This document shows, piece by piece, positions 22,939-30,722 of a stretch of DNA of 34,317 nucleotides; the first letter of the stretch is position 1, and each line of letters begins with the position of its first letter. The notes below the pieces were generated by a model that saw only the letters and a list, made by a program, of their open reading frames with translations, did no database searches and was not told the origin of the DNA. Both the position numbers and the translations under genes were made by a program. Location: positions 1 to 34,317 of the forward strand of contig DASZZH010000002.1 of assembly GCA_035543335.1 (NCBI GenBank). Reading direction: 5' to 3'. This DNA comes from Burkholderiales bacterium. GTDB taxonomy: Bacteria; Pseudomonadota; Gammaproteobacteria; Burkholderiales; JAHFRG01.

Positions 22939-23805
22939 TTAGGCCGCAATAGCGGGAGCGCCGCGTACAGCGGTGGATTCGTAAATCCAATGCCCGATTA
23001 GCGCGGCGTTTTGATGCAGCGGCATCAGCGGAGCGAGCTTCGCCTGCGGCATCACACACGCAATGCGTAGGGCGCAGGACGTTGAATGCAAGGCGTCGTC
23101 ACCCGGCATGATGAACGCCGGCACGTTCATTGCCATCAATTGCTCGCCGGTTGCGCCGGAAAACATGGCGTCATTGAAAAGGTGGTCGCGACTATGCGCA
23201 AGAACTTCGAGATAGCGACCAAGGTCCTGGCGTACGAACGACTCCGCGAACGCTGCATCAGATGCAAGTACCGACGCCCACGGCCCGGCTTCCGGTTCGC
23301 TCCAAAACAATCTTGACTGCTTGGCACGCTCAGCCACGCCCGAGAGTCCGTGTTCACGTGCAAACGCAATATGCCGGTCGAAGTTGAAGCGGCCCTTGTT
23401 CAGCCAGCGGAGCCCGCCGACCGGCCAGTGCAGTAACAGCGCACGGCAGCGTTCGGGGAAATGCGCGCCGAAAGCCAGGGCGACCGAGCAGCCGATACAG
23501 GCGCCCAACAGGAACGCATTTTCGATCTCAAGATAGTCAAGCAATGCCTTGGCGTGGCGCGCAATAATCGGCCAGGAGAGCGGCTCGACGCGTCCGCCTG
23601 ACTGGCCGCATTCGCGCCGGTCGAATGCGATGACGCGAAAATCGTGCGCCAACACATCCAGCGGCTTGAACCCCTTCCACACGCGGTTAAACCACTGGTG
23701 CGAAATTGAGTCGCCGAACCCCATGGGGGACAGCAGCAACAGGGGCGGACCTTCGCCCATCACCTGATAGCTGGTCTTAATTCCTTCGAGGTCCGCAACT
23801 GGCAT
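22939..23805 (-). CDS. Alpha/beta hydrolase with cysteine nucleophile
   Basis: I start at ATG 23805 (288 residues, MPVADLEGIKTSYQVMGEGPPLLLLSPMGFGDS), eight bases after GGGAGA; the frame continues upstream without a ribosome site. The alpha/beta hydrolase fold is clear: oxyanion region LLLSPMGFG, VIAFDRRECGQSGG, nucleophile elbow LLGACIGCSVALAF and an acid in IMPGDDALHS. The elbow reads G-A-C-I-G, so the nucleophile is C103 and not serine, as in dienelactone hydrolases. The catalytic His is probably in PLHQNAALIGHW. The substrate is unknown. It lies between two Asn-like tRNA remnants, pointing to transfer. Confidence 0.85.
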   Translation of the reverse strand: MPVADLEGIKTSYQVMGEGPPLLLLSPMGFGDSISHQWFNRVWKGFKPLDVLAHDFRVIAFDRRECGQSGGRVEPLSWPIIARHAKALLDYLEIENAFLLGACIGCSVALAFGAHFPERCRALLLHWPVGGLRWLNKGRFNFDRHIAFAREHGLSGVAERAKQSRLFWSEPEAGPWASVLASDAAFAESFVRQDLGRYLEVLAHSRDHLFNDAMFSGATGEQLMAMNVPAFIMPGDDALHSTSCALRIACVMPQAKLAPLMPLHQNAALIGHWIYESTAVRGAPAIAA

Positions 23806-23931
23806 TGCATCTCCCGATCGAGGGCCTTTATCGGCCGCTTTGCTGAGTTGTCGGTTCAATTGTAACGGCAATTCGCGTACTCATGTGGGTGATTTTGGGG
23901 CATTGCAACTACGACTTAGACGAATAACATC

Positions 23932-23978
23932 AACTGTTAATCCGCAGGGTTCGTTTTCGAGCCTCGCTCGTGGAGCCA
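23932..23978 (+). pseudogene. Degraded tRNA 3'-end fragment, Asn-like
   Basis: AACTGTTAATCCGCAGGG matches an Asn(GTT) anticodon arm. The T-arm is damaged (TTCGTTTTCGAGCC), and the end reads TGGAGCCA. The downstream bases (aaggcatgacgcaaacgtgg) repeat those after the fragment at 22796-22837 (18 of 20). The gap 23806-24131 holds nothing else but the Lys-like fragment that follows. Confidence 0.6.
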
Positions 23979-24084
23979 AGGCATGACGCAAACGTGGGGA
24001 ATTCGTGACAACGTTGACGTGCATCAGCGCGTTCAGGCGAGTGAGGGCGGGCCACGTTCAAGGTTAAAATAATTAGTTACACCA

Positions 24085-24129
24085 ACTTTTAATCCGTTGG
24101 TGGGCGCTTCGAATCCAGCCGGGCCCACT
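24085..24129 (+). pseudogene. Degraded tRNA-Lys 3'-end fragment
   Basis: ACTTTTAATCCGTTGGT followed by GGGCGCTTCGAATCCAGCC closely follows the tRNA-Lys 3' half at 13541-13589, with one inserted base and several changes, and no intact CCA. It lies two bases before the LysR stop codon on the other strand. Probably an older attR-like scar. Confidence 0.6.
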
Positions 24130-24131
24130 CT

Positions 24132-25016
24132 TCACGCGCGCAGGTTCCAGGTGTCTTTGAGCACGTCGAGGAGCACGCGGATGACCGGATCGTCCTCGCG
24201 CTCTTGGAGGTAGATGAACCACAGCGTTGTCGGGATCCGGACATCTTTCCACAGGCACACCTCACCGGCAGCCGCCTTCTCCAAGGCGAAATCCTCGCGC
24301 ATCAGCGCCAGGCCGACGCCAGACACGACAAGCGAGCTGATAACAGCCTCCTGATCGGCCTCGACAATCTTGGTCGGCTCGACGCCATGCTTATTTAGAA
24401 GCGCGTATACGAGCTGGTGATGGGTGCTGATCGGCGGAGGGATGATCCACGGCTGCTCGGCGATCTCGTTCCAGTCGGCGTCCTTGACTCGTTCGTGCCA
24501 ATCGGCCGGTGCAGCGACACGATAAGTGATTTCACACAGACGCAAGCGGGCGACGTTCGGATGGGTGATCTCGCCATAGTAGAAACTCGCATCGAGGCTG
24601 CCGTCGCGCACATGCTCCAATGCCGCGCCGGTAATTTTCTGGTGGAGTTCCAGCTCGAGCAGGGGATAACGGGCCACCATGGCGCTCATGAACTCGCCGA
24701 GCCGGATGAATTCCGGATCGCTCAGCGTGCCAATGCTTGCCTTGCCCGCCACCTCGCCCTTGAGCGCCCGCGCCTCGTTGTGCAGCGCTTGAGCGGCCGA
24801 AAGAATCTTCTCCGCCTCCTCCAACATCTGCTTGCCGGCCGCCGTCAGTGTCATGCCGCTCGAGGTGCGCTCGAATAGCGTGAGCCCGAGCTCGTTCTCC
24901 AGCGCCTTGAGCTGCGCGCTCAACGCGGGCTGACTAATGTGCAACTTTTCCGCTGCCCGGGTGAGCTGCCCGACTTCGGCGATGGCGGCAAAGCTACGTA
25001 ACTGGTAAAGCTCCAT
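24132..25016 (-). CDS. LysR family transcriptional regulator
   Basis: The 294-residue protein has the LysR N-terminal winged helix-turn-helix (MELYQLRSFAAIAEVGQLTRAAEKLHISQPALSAQLKALENELGLTLFERTSSGMTLTAAG), a linker helix and the periplasmic-binding-protein-like effector domain, at normal length. It is divergent from four small plus-strand ORFs across a 198-bp spacer with repeated CGCAACAA sites, the usual LysR geometry. The inducer is unknown. It lies just beyond the array of tRNA scars. Confidence 0.93.
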   Translation of the reverse strand: MELYQLRSFAAIAEVGQLTRAAEKLHISQPALSAQLKALENELGLTLFERTSSGMTLTAAGKQMLEEAEKILSAAQALHNEARALKGEVAGKASIGTLSDPEFIRLGEFMSAMVARYPLLELELHQKITGAALEHVRDGSLDASFYYGEITHPNVARLRLCEITYRVAAPADWHERVKDADWNEIAEQPWIIPPPISTHHQLVYALLNKHGVEPTKIVEADQEAVISSLVVSGVGLALMREDFALEKAAAGEVCLWKDVRIPTTLWFIYLQEREDDPVIRVLLDVLKDTWNLRA

Positions 25017-25060
25017 TGAGTGCTGTCTCTACTCTCGACGAAGTGCCATTTTACTCCAAA

Positions 25061-25178
25061 TTGCTGCTACGCAACAACAAGCTAGACTCGATATAAACAG
25101 AAACGATGATAACTATTTAAATTTGCGATTTGATTTTATATGCTGCCAACACTATCTTATGGTTGTGCAACGCAACAA
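25061..25178. promoter_or_regulatory. Candidate LysR operator sites (two related boxes)
   Basis: Two similar boxes, ttgctgctacgcaacaa (25061-25077) and ttgtgcaacgcaacaa (25163-25178), share the half CGCAACAA. The second contains a TTGT-N8-ACAA dyad that fits the LysR T-N11-A rule. They lie in the LysR/58-residue ORF divergent spacer, one near each gene. Assignment by eye. Confidence 0.4.
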
Positions 25179-25214
25179 ATGTGAGTATTCATCATCTGTA
25201 GAAGGAGTTAAGTC

Positions 25215-25391
25215 ATGAAGCCTTACGAGAGTAACTTGAAGATCACCGACGAGCTCGAACGCCGCGTGGCTCAGCAACAATTCGACGATCTGTCGGCTGT
25301 GGGCGTTATGGTCATTGTGCAACTGCTGGTCGCGTCGTTTCTTGTCATTGGCACCGCCATACTGCTAGGTCATCGCCTACCCATAGTCTGA
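25215..25391 (+). CDS. Small single-span membrane protein, 58 residues
   Basis: ATG 25215 follows AAGGAG by seven bases, a strong ribosome site. The product has a polar N-terminus (MKPYESNLKITDELERRVAQQQFDDLSA) and one TM helix (VGVMVIVQLLVASFLVIGTAILLG), ending HRLPIV. No family recognised. It is the first of four small genes divergent from the LysR gene and is probably under its control. Confidence 0.65.
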   Translation: MKPYESNLKITDELERRVAQQQFDDLSAVGVMVIVQLLVASFLVIGTAILLGHRLPIV

Positions 25392-25476
25392 CTTTATCGC
25401 GCTTGTGCCACCGATCATTGCTCACGTATCAAGGCCTACTAGGACTTTATCTTTAACGGATCAAACGGAGGGTACT

Positions 25477-25740
25477 ATGCGTACGCGTCTGAAATCTATG
25501 TTGATGGCAATTGTAGTGGCTGTTGTTGTTGCTCCCACACTGTTGCCGGCTCACGATGAGCCCGCAAGCGAACCCACACTGGGCGATCATCCTGCTGTCA
25601 TCATTTTTAAAAAGTGGAATAAGGCCGACTACATGAGCAGGATGGCGAACTATCCTCATCCTGCGACCATTTGGTGGTATATGCATGATCCGAATGTTCC
25701 AGATCATCCGGTTCTTGGAGCGCCTTCACTTGATCGCTGA
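25477..25740 (+). CDS. Small exported protein, 87 residues
   Basis: ATG 25477 follows GGAGGG. The product begins with a signal peptide (MRTRLKSMLMAIVVAVVVAPTLLPA, cleavage near residue 25), followed by a soluble segment rich in Trp, Tyr, His and Pro (AVIIFKKWNKADYMSRMANYPHPATIWWYMHDPNVPDHP). The last nine or so codons are read from sequence that, on the other strand, is a LysR remnant, so the native C-terminus may have been replaced by recombination. Function unknown. Confidence 0.6.
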   Translation: MRTRLKSMLMAIVVAVVVAPTLLPAHDEPASEPTLGDHPAVIIFKKWNKADYMSRMANYPHPATIWWYMHDPNVPDHPVLGAPSLDR

Positions 25741-25835
25741 TAGCCGCTGGCGTGACGTGCAGTTCCTCAGCGGCTTTGCGCAAGCTTTAGGTGCGGGGCT
25801 GCGGCTTCGAACGCACCCGGGCGTTGAAGCGTCAT
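25712..25835 (-). pseudogene. Fossil N-terminal fragment of a LysR (GcvA-type) regulator
   Basis: Read on the minus strand from ATG 25835, the sequence gives TLQRPGAFEAAAPHLKLA. After a frameshift it continues RKAAEELHVTPAAISDQVKALQE before resemblance ends. This is the helix-turn-helix of GcvA-type LysR proteins (compare LRAFEAAARHLSFTRAAEELHVTPAAISHQVKALE). It is a different subtype from the intact LysR at 24132-25016. It overlaps the 3' end of the 87-residue gene and fills the gap 25741-25877. Confidence 0.65.
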
Positions 25836-25877
25836 TATAGTACGACGCACCATATTGAGTCATATTAGGATTTCAAA

Positions 25878-26120
25878 ATGAGACATGTCACTGAGAACGT
25901 AAAGAGCAACTCCAGCACAGTTGATCGGTTAGACGATGTTCGCATGAGCGAAAGAGACCGTGCGCTTGCCAAAGCGCATATGCGGGACGCGGAGTTCGTC
26001 GCCGATCTCATTTTCCGGGCGGTGGCAGACATCCAGTCAGTCGTCGCGCTCGTCGAGCGTGGCGTCGTGGGCCTGGCGCGGCGAGTCAAGTCAATGTTCG
26101 TAAGGCCCGCGCAGCGCTGA
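25878..26120 (+). CDS. Small hypothetical protein, 80 residues
   Basis: The frame starts at ATG 25878 with only a weak TTAGGA upstream. The sequence is charged and helical (MSERDRALAKAHMRDAEFVADLIFRAVADIQSVVALVERGVVGLARRVKSMFV), ending in a basic amphipathic helix. It resembles in style small Arg-rich proteins that sit near LysR-type genes. No confident family call. A later start at ATG 25944 is possible. Confidence 0.5.
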   Translation: MRHVTENVKSNSSTVDRLDDVRMSERDRALAKAHMRDAEFVADLIFRAVADIQSVVALVERGVVGLARRVKSMFVRPAQR

Positions 26121-26263
26121 CCCCGCTTGTCACGGTCTGCCAACGAGCCAGGCTTGCTGACTGAACGGTATGGTTTCAGACAAACCGGGACGTTTGCAAA
26201 TTGCACATTCCGTGTTTGAGGTTTTCGATTATTACGTGTTACTGCTGTTCAGGAGAAGAAAAC

Positions 26264-26476
26264 ATGAGTTCCAACGCTGAGCTACCCCACGACATTCAAT
26301 ACTATGTACATCGGGCCCACGAATTGCGTAGGCAGTATATCGCTCAACTCTGGCGCCAAGGCTTTGCTGCTCTATCCAGGGTTATCCGCTGGGCCGTCCA
26401 GCTCATGGCGCGGCGGTTGAAATCCAAAATGCGCGATGTCGGGGACGGGCATCACTTGCGGGACACCGTGCATTAG
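26264..26476 (+). CDS. Small basic helical protein, 70 residues
   Basis: ATG 26264 follows AGGAGAA, a strong ribosome site. The product (HDIQYYVHRAHELRRQYIAQLWRQGFAALSRVIRWAVQLMARRLKSKM) is Arg-rich and strongly amphipathic. In length and pattern it recalls small proteins of the RSP_7527 or DUF1127 sort, but I am not sure. It shares with the 80-residue neighbour a pattern of a helix followed by a basic amphipathic tail. Confidence 0.6.
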   Translation: MSSNAELPHDIQYYVHRAHELRRQYIAQLWRQGFAALSRVIRWAVQLMARRLKSKMRDVGDGHHLRDTVH

Positions 26477-26623
26477 ACCATCGCTCGGCGGGGAGATCGC
26501 CAGCCCTTTGGTTTATCTGGCTGTACCACCACCCGAAACCGCGCCGGTTCATCGCGGCGTCTGCCGTAGTCCCGGCTGATGGCGAGGTTATTCTGGTGTA
26601 GTGTTTCAGTTACTTGCAGGGCA

Positions 26624-28741
26624 TCAGCCTTTGACCCGGGCGATTCTCACCACTTCGGGAATTCTGCGTAAGCCCCTCATCAATTGGGCGAGATGCATGC
26701 GGTTAGTGACTTGCAAGGTAAAGTGGATGGTGGTATAGGCGCTGCTCTCGCCTTCTTCTATGCTGACGTTGTCGATATTGGAGCCGGCTTCGGCGATTTC
26801 CGCGGCGACCTTGGCCAGCACACCGCGCTGATTGGCGACGGTGAGCTTGATGCTCACGTCAAACAGCTTGGTGGTTTGAGCATCCCATTCCACGTCGAGC
26901 ATTTTTTCCGGCGCGGCGTGAATCTTGGCCATCACCGGGCAGTCGTGAGTGTGAATCACCAGCCCTTGCCCCTTCTTGATAAGGCCGATGATGGGGTCGC
27001 CCGGAATCGGCCGGCAACACTTGGCGAATTGCACCGCCATGCCCTCGGTGCCGCGAATGGTGACAGTGCCCGGGATTTTCCTGCCTTCGCTGGTCAATGG
27101 CGCGCGAATTGACAACAACCGCCTTGCTATCACTATACCCAGGCGCTTGCCCAGTCCGATGTCGGCGAGGATTTCGTCTCTGGATTTGGCGCCGCTGTCA
27201 CGCAGCAGCTTGTCCCAGTGCGCATCGTCGATTTGCACTTTATCGGGCTTGAACGCTGACAGCGCCTGATTGAGCAATCGCTTGCCGAGCTGCACCGATT
27301 CCTCGTAGTGCATGGTCTTGAGAAAGTGGCGGATGTGCGAGCGCGCCTTGACGGTGACCACGAAATTGAGCCACGAGGGGTTGGGTTTAGCGTGCGAAGC
27401 GGTGATGATTTCCACCCGGTCGCCGCTCTTAAGTTCGGTGCGGAGCGGCATCAGCTCGTGGTTGATTTTCACCGCCACGCAGCAGTTGCCGATGTCGGTG
27501 TGCACGCTGTAGGCGAAATCCACCGCGGTGGCGCCGCGCGGCAGCGCCATGATCTGGCCCTTGGGCGTGAACACGTACACTTCATCGGGGAACAGGTCCA
27601 CCTTGAGGTGCTCAAGGAACTCGACCGAATCGCCGCTTTCCGACTGGATTTCGAGCAGGTTCTGCAGCCACTGGTGGGTTTTCTGCTGTAGCTCGTTGAG
27701 TGAAGTCTCGGAGCTTTTGTACAGCCAATGCGAGGCCACGCCCGCTTCGGAGATCTTGTGCATGTCCGCCGTGCGGATCTGCACTTCGATCGGTGTGCCG
27801 AACGGGCCGAACAGCATGGAATGCAGCGACTGGTAGCCATTGGCCTTGGGAATGGCGATGTAGTCCTTGAATTTGCCCGGGATAGGCTTGAACAAGCTAT
27901 GCAGCGCGCCTAAAGCCAGATAGCAGGCGGAAGCGTCTTTGACCAGAATGCGGAAGCCGTAAATGTCCAGCACCTCGGAGAAGGAAAGTGACTTCTCGAT
28001 CATTTTCTTGTAAATGCTGTAGAGGTGCTTTTCGCGGCCGGTAACCTGCGCTTCAATCCCCGCTTTCTGCAGGCACTGCTTGATGGAATCCAGAATCTTG
28101 CCCACCACCTCGCGCCGGTTGCCGCGCGCCGCCTTCACCGCCTTGGCGAGCACCTGATAACGCATCGGATTGAGGTGGCGGAAACTCAGTTCCTGCAACT
28201 CCTGGTAGATGCTGTTCAGGCCCAGCCGGTTGGCGATCGGCGCGTAAATTTCCATGGTCTCGCGGGCGATGCGGCGGCGCTGCTCCGGCAGCATGACCTC
28301 CAGCGTGCGCATGTTGTGCAGACGGTCGGCAAGCTTGATGAGAATGACGCGCACATCGCGCGCCATCGCCAAGAGCATCTTGCGGAAGTTTTCCGCTTGC
28401 GCCTGTTCCTGGGTCTGGAACTCGATTTTGTCGAGCTTGCTCAAGCCATCCACCAGCTCCGCCACCGGCTTGCCGAATCTCTTGCTGATTTCGTCCTTGC
28501 TGACGTGCGCGTCCTCCATCACGTCGTGCAACAGCGCTGCGGTGAGCGCCTGCGGGTCGAGATGCCACTGTGCGAGGATGTTGGCTACGGCGATCGGGTG
28601 GGAGATGTAGGGATCGCCGTTCTTGCGGAACTGTCCCTGGTGCGCGGATTCGCTGAAGTGATAGGCGGATTCGAGCTGCGCGACGTCCTCCGACTTGAGG
28701 TAGCCGGATAATTCCTTGAACAGAATCTCCGCATCGGACAT
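26624..28741 (-). CDS. spoT: Bifunctional (p)ppGpp synthetase/hydrolase SpoT
   Basis: The 705-residue protein has the long RelA/SpoT layout. The HD hydrolase domain is intact (HPIAVANIL, ALLHDVMED, LIKLADRLHNMRTL), so hydrolase activity is expected. The synthetase domain follows (HLYSIYKKM, LDIYGFRILV, YIAIPKANGYQSLHS), then TGS (VYVFTPKGQIMALPRGATAVDFAYSVHTDIG), a zinc-finger-like CCRPIPGD region and a C-terminal ACT domain. It makes and degrades the stringent alarmone. The order gmk-rpoZ-spoT is a standard proteobacterial cluster, transcribed leftward here. Confidence 0.95.
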   Translation of the reverse strand: MSDAEILFKELSGYLKSEDVAQLESAYHFSESAHQGQFRKNGDPYISHPIAVANILAQWHLDPQALTAALLHDVMEDAHVSKDEISKRFGKPVAELVDGLSKLDKIEFQTQEQAQAENFRKMLLAMARDVRVILIKLADRLHNMRTLEVMLPEQRRRIARETMEIYAPIANRLGLNSIYQELQELSFRHLNPMRYQVLAKAVKAARGNRREVVGKILDSIKQCLQKAGIEAQVTGREKHLYSIYKKMIEKSLSFSEVLDIYGFRILVKDASACYLALGALHSLFKPIPGKFKDYIAIPKANGYQSLHSMLFGPFGTPIEVQIRTADMHKISEAGVASHWLYKSSETSLNELQQKTHQWLQNLLEIQSESGDSVEFLEHLKVDLFPDEVYVFTPKGQIMALPRGATAVDFAYSVHTDIGNCCVAVKINHELMPLRTELKSGDRVEIITASHAKPNPSWLNFVVTVKARSHIRHFLKTMHYEESVQLGKRLLNQALSAFKPDKVQIDDAHWDKLLRDSGAKSRDEILADIGLGKRLGIVIARRLLSIRAPLTSEGRKIPGTVTIRGTEGMAVQFAKCCRPIPGDPIIGLIKKGQGLVIHTHDCPVMAKIHAAPEKMLDVEWDAQTTKLFDVSIKLTVANQRGVLAKVAAEIAEAGSNIDNVSIEEGESSAYTTIHFTLQVTNRMHLAQLMRGLRRIPEVVRIARVKG

Positions 28742-28838
28742 TTTAGCTGTCGGCTATCAACTGTCAGCAGTCAGGAAAGCCAGAGCGGCATGGCCGCGAC
28801 TCAAAGCCGATCGCTGAAAGCTGACCGCTGACGGCCGC

Positions 28839-29045
28839 TTATGTTTGGGTCTTGTGCAGGATGTCCACGCCAACCAGGCCTTGCGCGATTTCACGCAGTG
28901 CGATCACCGTGGGTTTGTCCTTGTTCGGCTCGATCAGCGGGCTTGCGCCGGTGGCGAGCTGACGCGCGCGGTAAGTTGCCGTCAGCGTCAATTCAAAGCG
29001 GTTGGGGATTTTTTTCATGCAGTCATCAACGGTAATGCGTGCCAT
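28839..29045 (-). CDS. rpoZ: RNA polymerase omega subunit
   Basis: The 68-residue product [38 protein letters not shown] is the omega subunit, which aids assembly of RNA polymerase beta' and, in proteobacteria, forms part of a ppGpp site. Its pairing with spoT downstream fits that link. It starts 13 bases after the gmk stop. The 97-bp spacer to spoT holds imperfect GCTGTCAGC-type repeats. Confidence 0.96.
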   Translation of the reverse strand: MARITVDDCMKKIPNRFELTLTATYRARQLATGASPLIEPNKDKPTVIALREIAQGLVGVDILHKTQT

Positions 29046-29058
29046 ATTTCCTCGCGAC

Positions 29059-29667
29059 TCACTTCAAGCGGTTAATCAGATCGTGGTTGCGCTCAAGCTG
29101 GGCTTTGAGCTTCAGCCTTTGCGCGTGGACGATGCATATCAGTTCCTGCACCGACTGCCCGAACTCTTCGTTAATAATAACATAGTCAAACTCCTGGACG
29201 TGGCTCATTTCCTCGCGCGCGGCTTTGAGGCGGCTCGCAATCACGTCCATGCTGTCCTGGCCGCGGGCGCGCAATCGCTCCTCCAACACGGCGAGCGACG
29301 GTGGCAGGATGAAGATTCCGACGGCTTGCGGAAAAATGCGCCGCACCTGTTGCGCGCCCTGCCAGTCGATTTCCAGCAGAATGTCGCCGCCGCCCTTCAT
29401 TGCATCCTCAACCCAGTTTTTCGACGTGCCGTAGTAATTGCCGTGCACTTCGGCGTGTTCCAGAAATTCGCCGCGTTTCAGCATCTCTGAAAATTTCTGC
29501 TGCGAGACGAAATTGTAGTGCTGGCCGTTGACTTCCCCTGCGCGCGGCGCGCGCGTGGAGCAGGAAACCGACTTGCGCACCCGCGGGTCGTTATCCAGCA
29601 GCGCGCGCACCAGGCTGGTTTTGCCTGCGCCGGAGGCGGCGGCGACGATGAAGAGATTACCAGTCAT
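29059..29667 (-). CDS. gmk: Guanylate kinase
   Basis: Guanylate kinase phosphorylates GMP to GDP. The 202-residue protein has the P-loop [12 protein letters not shown], the GMP-binding segment [23 protein letters not shown], and the VFILPPSL-type lid ([21 protein letters not shown]). It is first of the gmk-rpoZ-spoT set and links purine nucleotide supply to stringent control by context. Confidence 0.96.
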   Translation of the reverse strand: MTGNLFIVAAASGAGKTSLVRALLDNDPRVRKSVSCSTRAPRAGEVNGQHYNFVSQQKFSEMLKRGEFLEHAEVHGNYYGTSKNWVEDAMKGGGDILLEIDWQGAQQVRRIFPQAVGIFILPPSLAVLEERLRARGQDSMDVIASRLKAAREEMSHVQEFDYVIINEEFGQSVQELICIVHAQRLKLKAQLERNHDLINRLK

Positions 29668-29675
29668 AGCAAGTA

Positions 29676-29773
29676 AGGGGTAAGGAGTGAGGGGTCAGGA
29701 GTAAAAAATAAGACTCAGATTTTGCTTTTCGTGGCCTGCGCAAAAAAACATCTTACTCTTCACGCCTTGCTCC
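29676..29773. repeat. Inverted GTAAGGGG/CCTTGCTCC-type spacer repeat
   Basis: The gmk-yicC spacer starts with gtaaggggtaaggagtgagg and ends with cttcacgccttgctcctcac, an imperfect inverted pair. The rdgB-hemW spacer (33990-34071) carries a similar arrangement. Probably a small intergenic repeat family. Confidence 0.45.
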
Positions 29774-30640
29774 TCACTCGATGTTTTGGATTTGCTCGCG
29801 CATCTGCTCGATCAGCACCTTGAGTTCCATCGCCACTTTTGACATTCCGCTGTCGACGGATTTGGAGCCGAGCGTATTGGCCTCGCGATTCAATTCCTGC
29901 ATCAGGAAATCGAGGCGCTTGCCCACCGCGCCGCCGTGCTCGAGGATTTGCCGGGTTTCGCCCAGGTGTGTGCTAAGGCGCGTCAGTTCCTCGTCCACGT
30001 CGATTTTGGCGGCGAACAACGCGAATTCCTGGCGGATGCGATCGTCTTCGCGGTTGATCAGCGCTTCGGAAAGCCTGGATCCGAGCTTTTCCCGGTAGGC
30101 GGCGACGATTTCCGGAATACGCGGCGCCACTTCCGCCACCAGACGCTCCATTTTTTCGATGCGTTCCAACAATAAACCTTTGAGTTTTTCGCCTTCGCGC
30201 CGCCGGGTGGCGTTGAGCTCATCGAGCGCCTTGTGCAGCAGGCTGACGCAGGGTTCGCGCAGGTCTTCCGGGGACAAGCTGTCGCTTCCCAGCAAGCCGG
30301 GCCACCGCAGAATGTCGGCGACACTTAAGCTCCGCGCATCCGGCAGCGCAGCCCTCACGACCAGGTTCATTTCCACCAGTTGCTGCAAAAGTTCGGTATT
30401 GAGCTGTGGCGCGAGGGGTGTTCCCGCCGCTGACTCCAGGCTCAGGCGGCAATCCACCTTGCCGCGGGTGACGCCACTTATTATTACCTCGCGTAGCGCC
30501 GGTTCGAGCAGGCGCAATTCTTCCGGCAGCCGCAATTGCACATCCAGATAGCGGTGGTTGACCGAACGCAGTTCGAGATTGAGCGCGCCGCGTGTGAGTT
30601 CCCGGGTCGCCACGGCGAAGCCCGTCATGCTGTAAATCAT
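29774..30640 (-). CDS. yicC: YicC family protein, putative endoribonuclease
   Basis: The 288-residue protein has the family N-terminus MIYSMTGFAVATRELTRGALNLELRSVNHRYLDVQLRLPEELRLLEP and the C-terminal DUF1732 end (LDFLMQELNREANTLGSKSVDSGMSKVAMELKVLIEQMREQIQNIE). E. coli YicC has been described as an RNase acting on the small RNA RyhB. It is commonly next to gmk. It is divergent from the kinase gene with an 82-bp shared spacer. Confidence 0.94.
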   Translation of the reverse strand: MIYSMTGFAVATRELTRGALNLELRSVNHRYLDVQLRLPEELRLLEPALREVIISGVTRGKVDCRLSLESAAGTPLAPQLNTELLQQLVEMNLVVRAALPDARSLSVADILRWPGLLGSDSLSPEDLREPCVSLLHKALDELNATRRREGEKLKGLLLERIEKMERLVAEVAPRIPEIVAAYREKLGSRLSEALINREDDRIRQEFALFAAKIDVDEELTRLSTHLGETRQILEHGGAVGKRLDFLMQELNREANTLGSKSVDSGMSKVAMELKVLIEQMREQIQNIE

Positions 30641-30722
30641 GTGGTTTTCCGGTGCTTTACATTAACCGCGCAAATACCGACAATGATGGTCATTTCAAAA
30701 CGATAGCATATTCTTACTAGGC

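Noticed and set aside
26486..26623. Minus-strand frame (SRDYGRRRDEPARFRVVVQPDKPKGW) just after spoT looked protein-like.
   Set aside because: No start codon or ribosome site is clear and it overlaps the spoT end in another frame; it may be a remnant but I cannot support a gene.
28025..28711. Plus-strand frame of 228 codons opposite spoT.
   Set aside because: Antisense of the conserved HD and synthetase domains; no ribosome site or motif.
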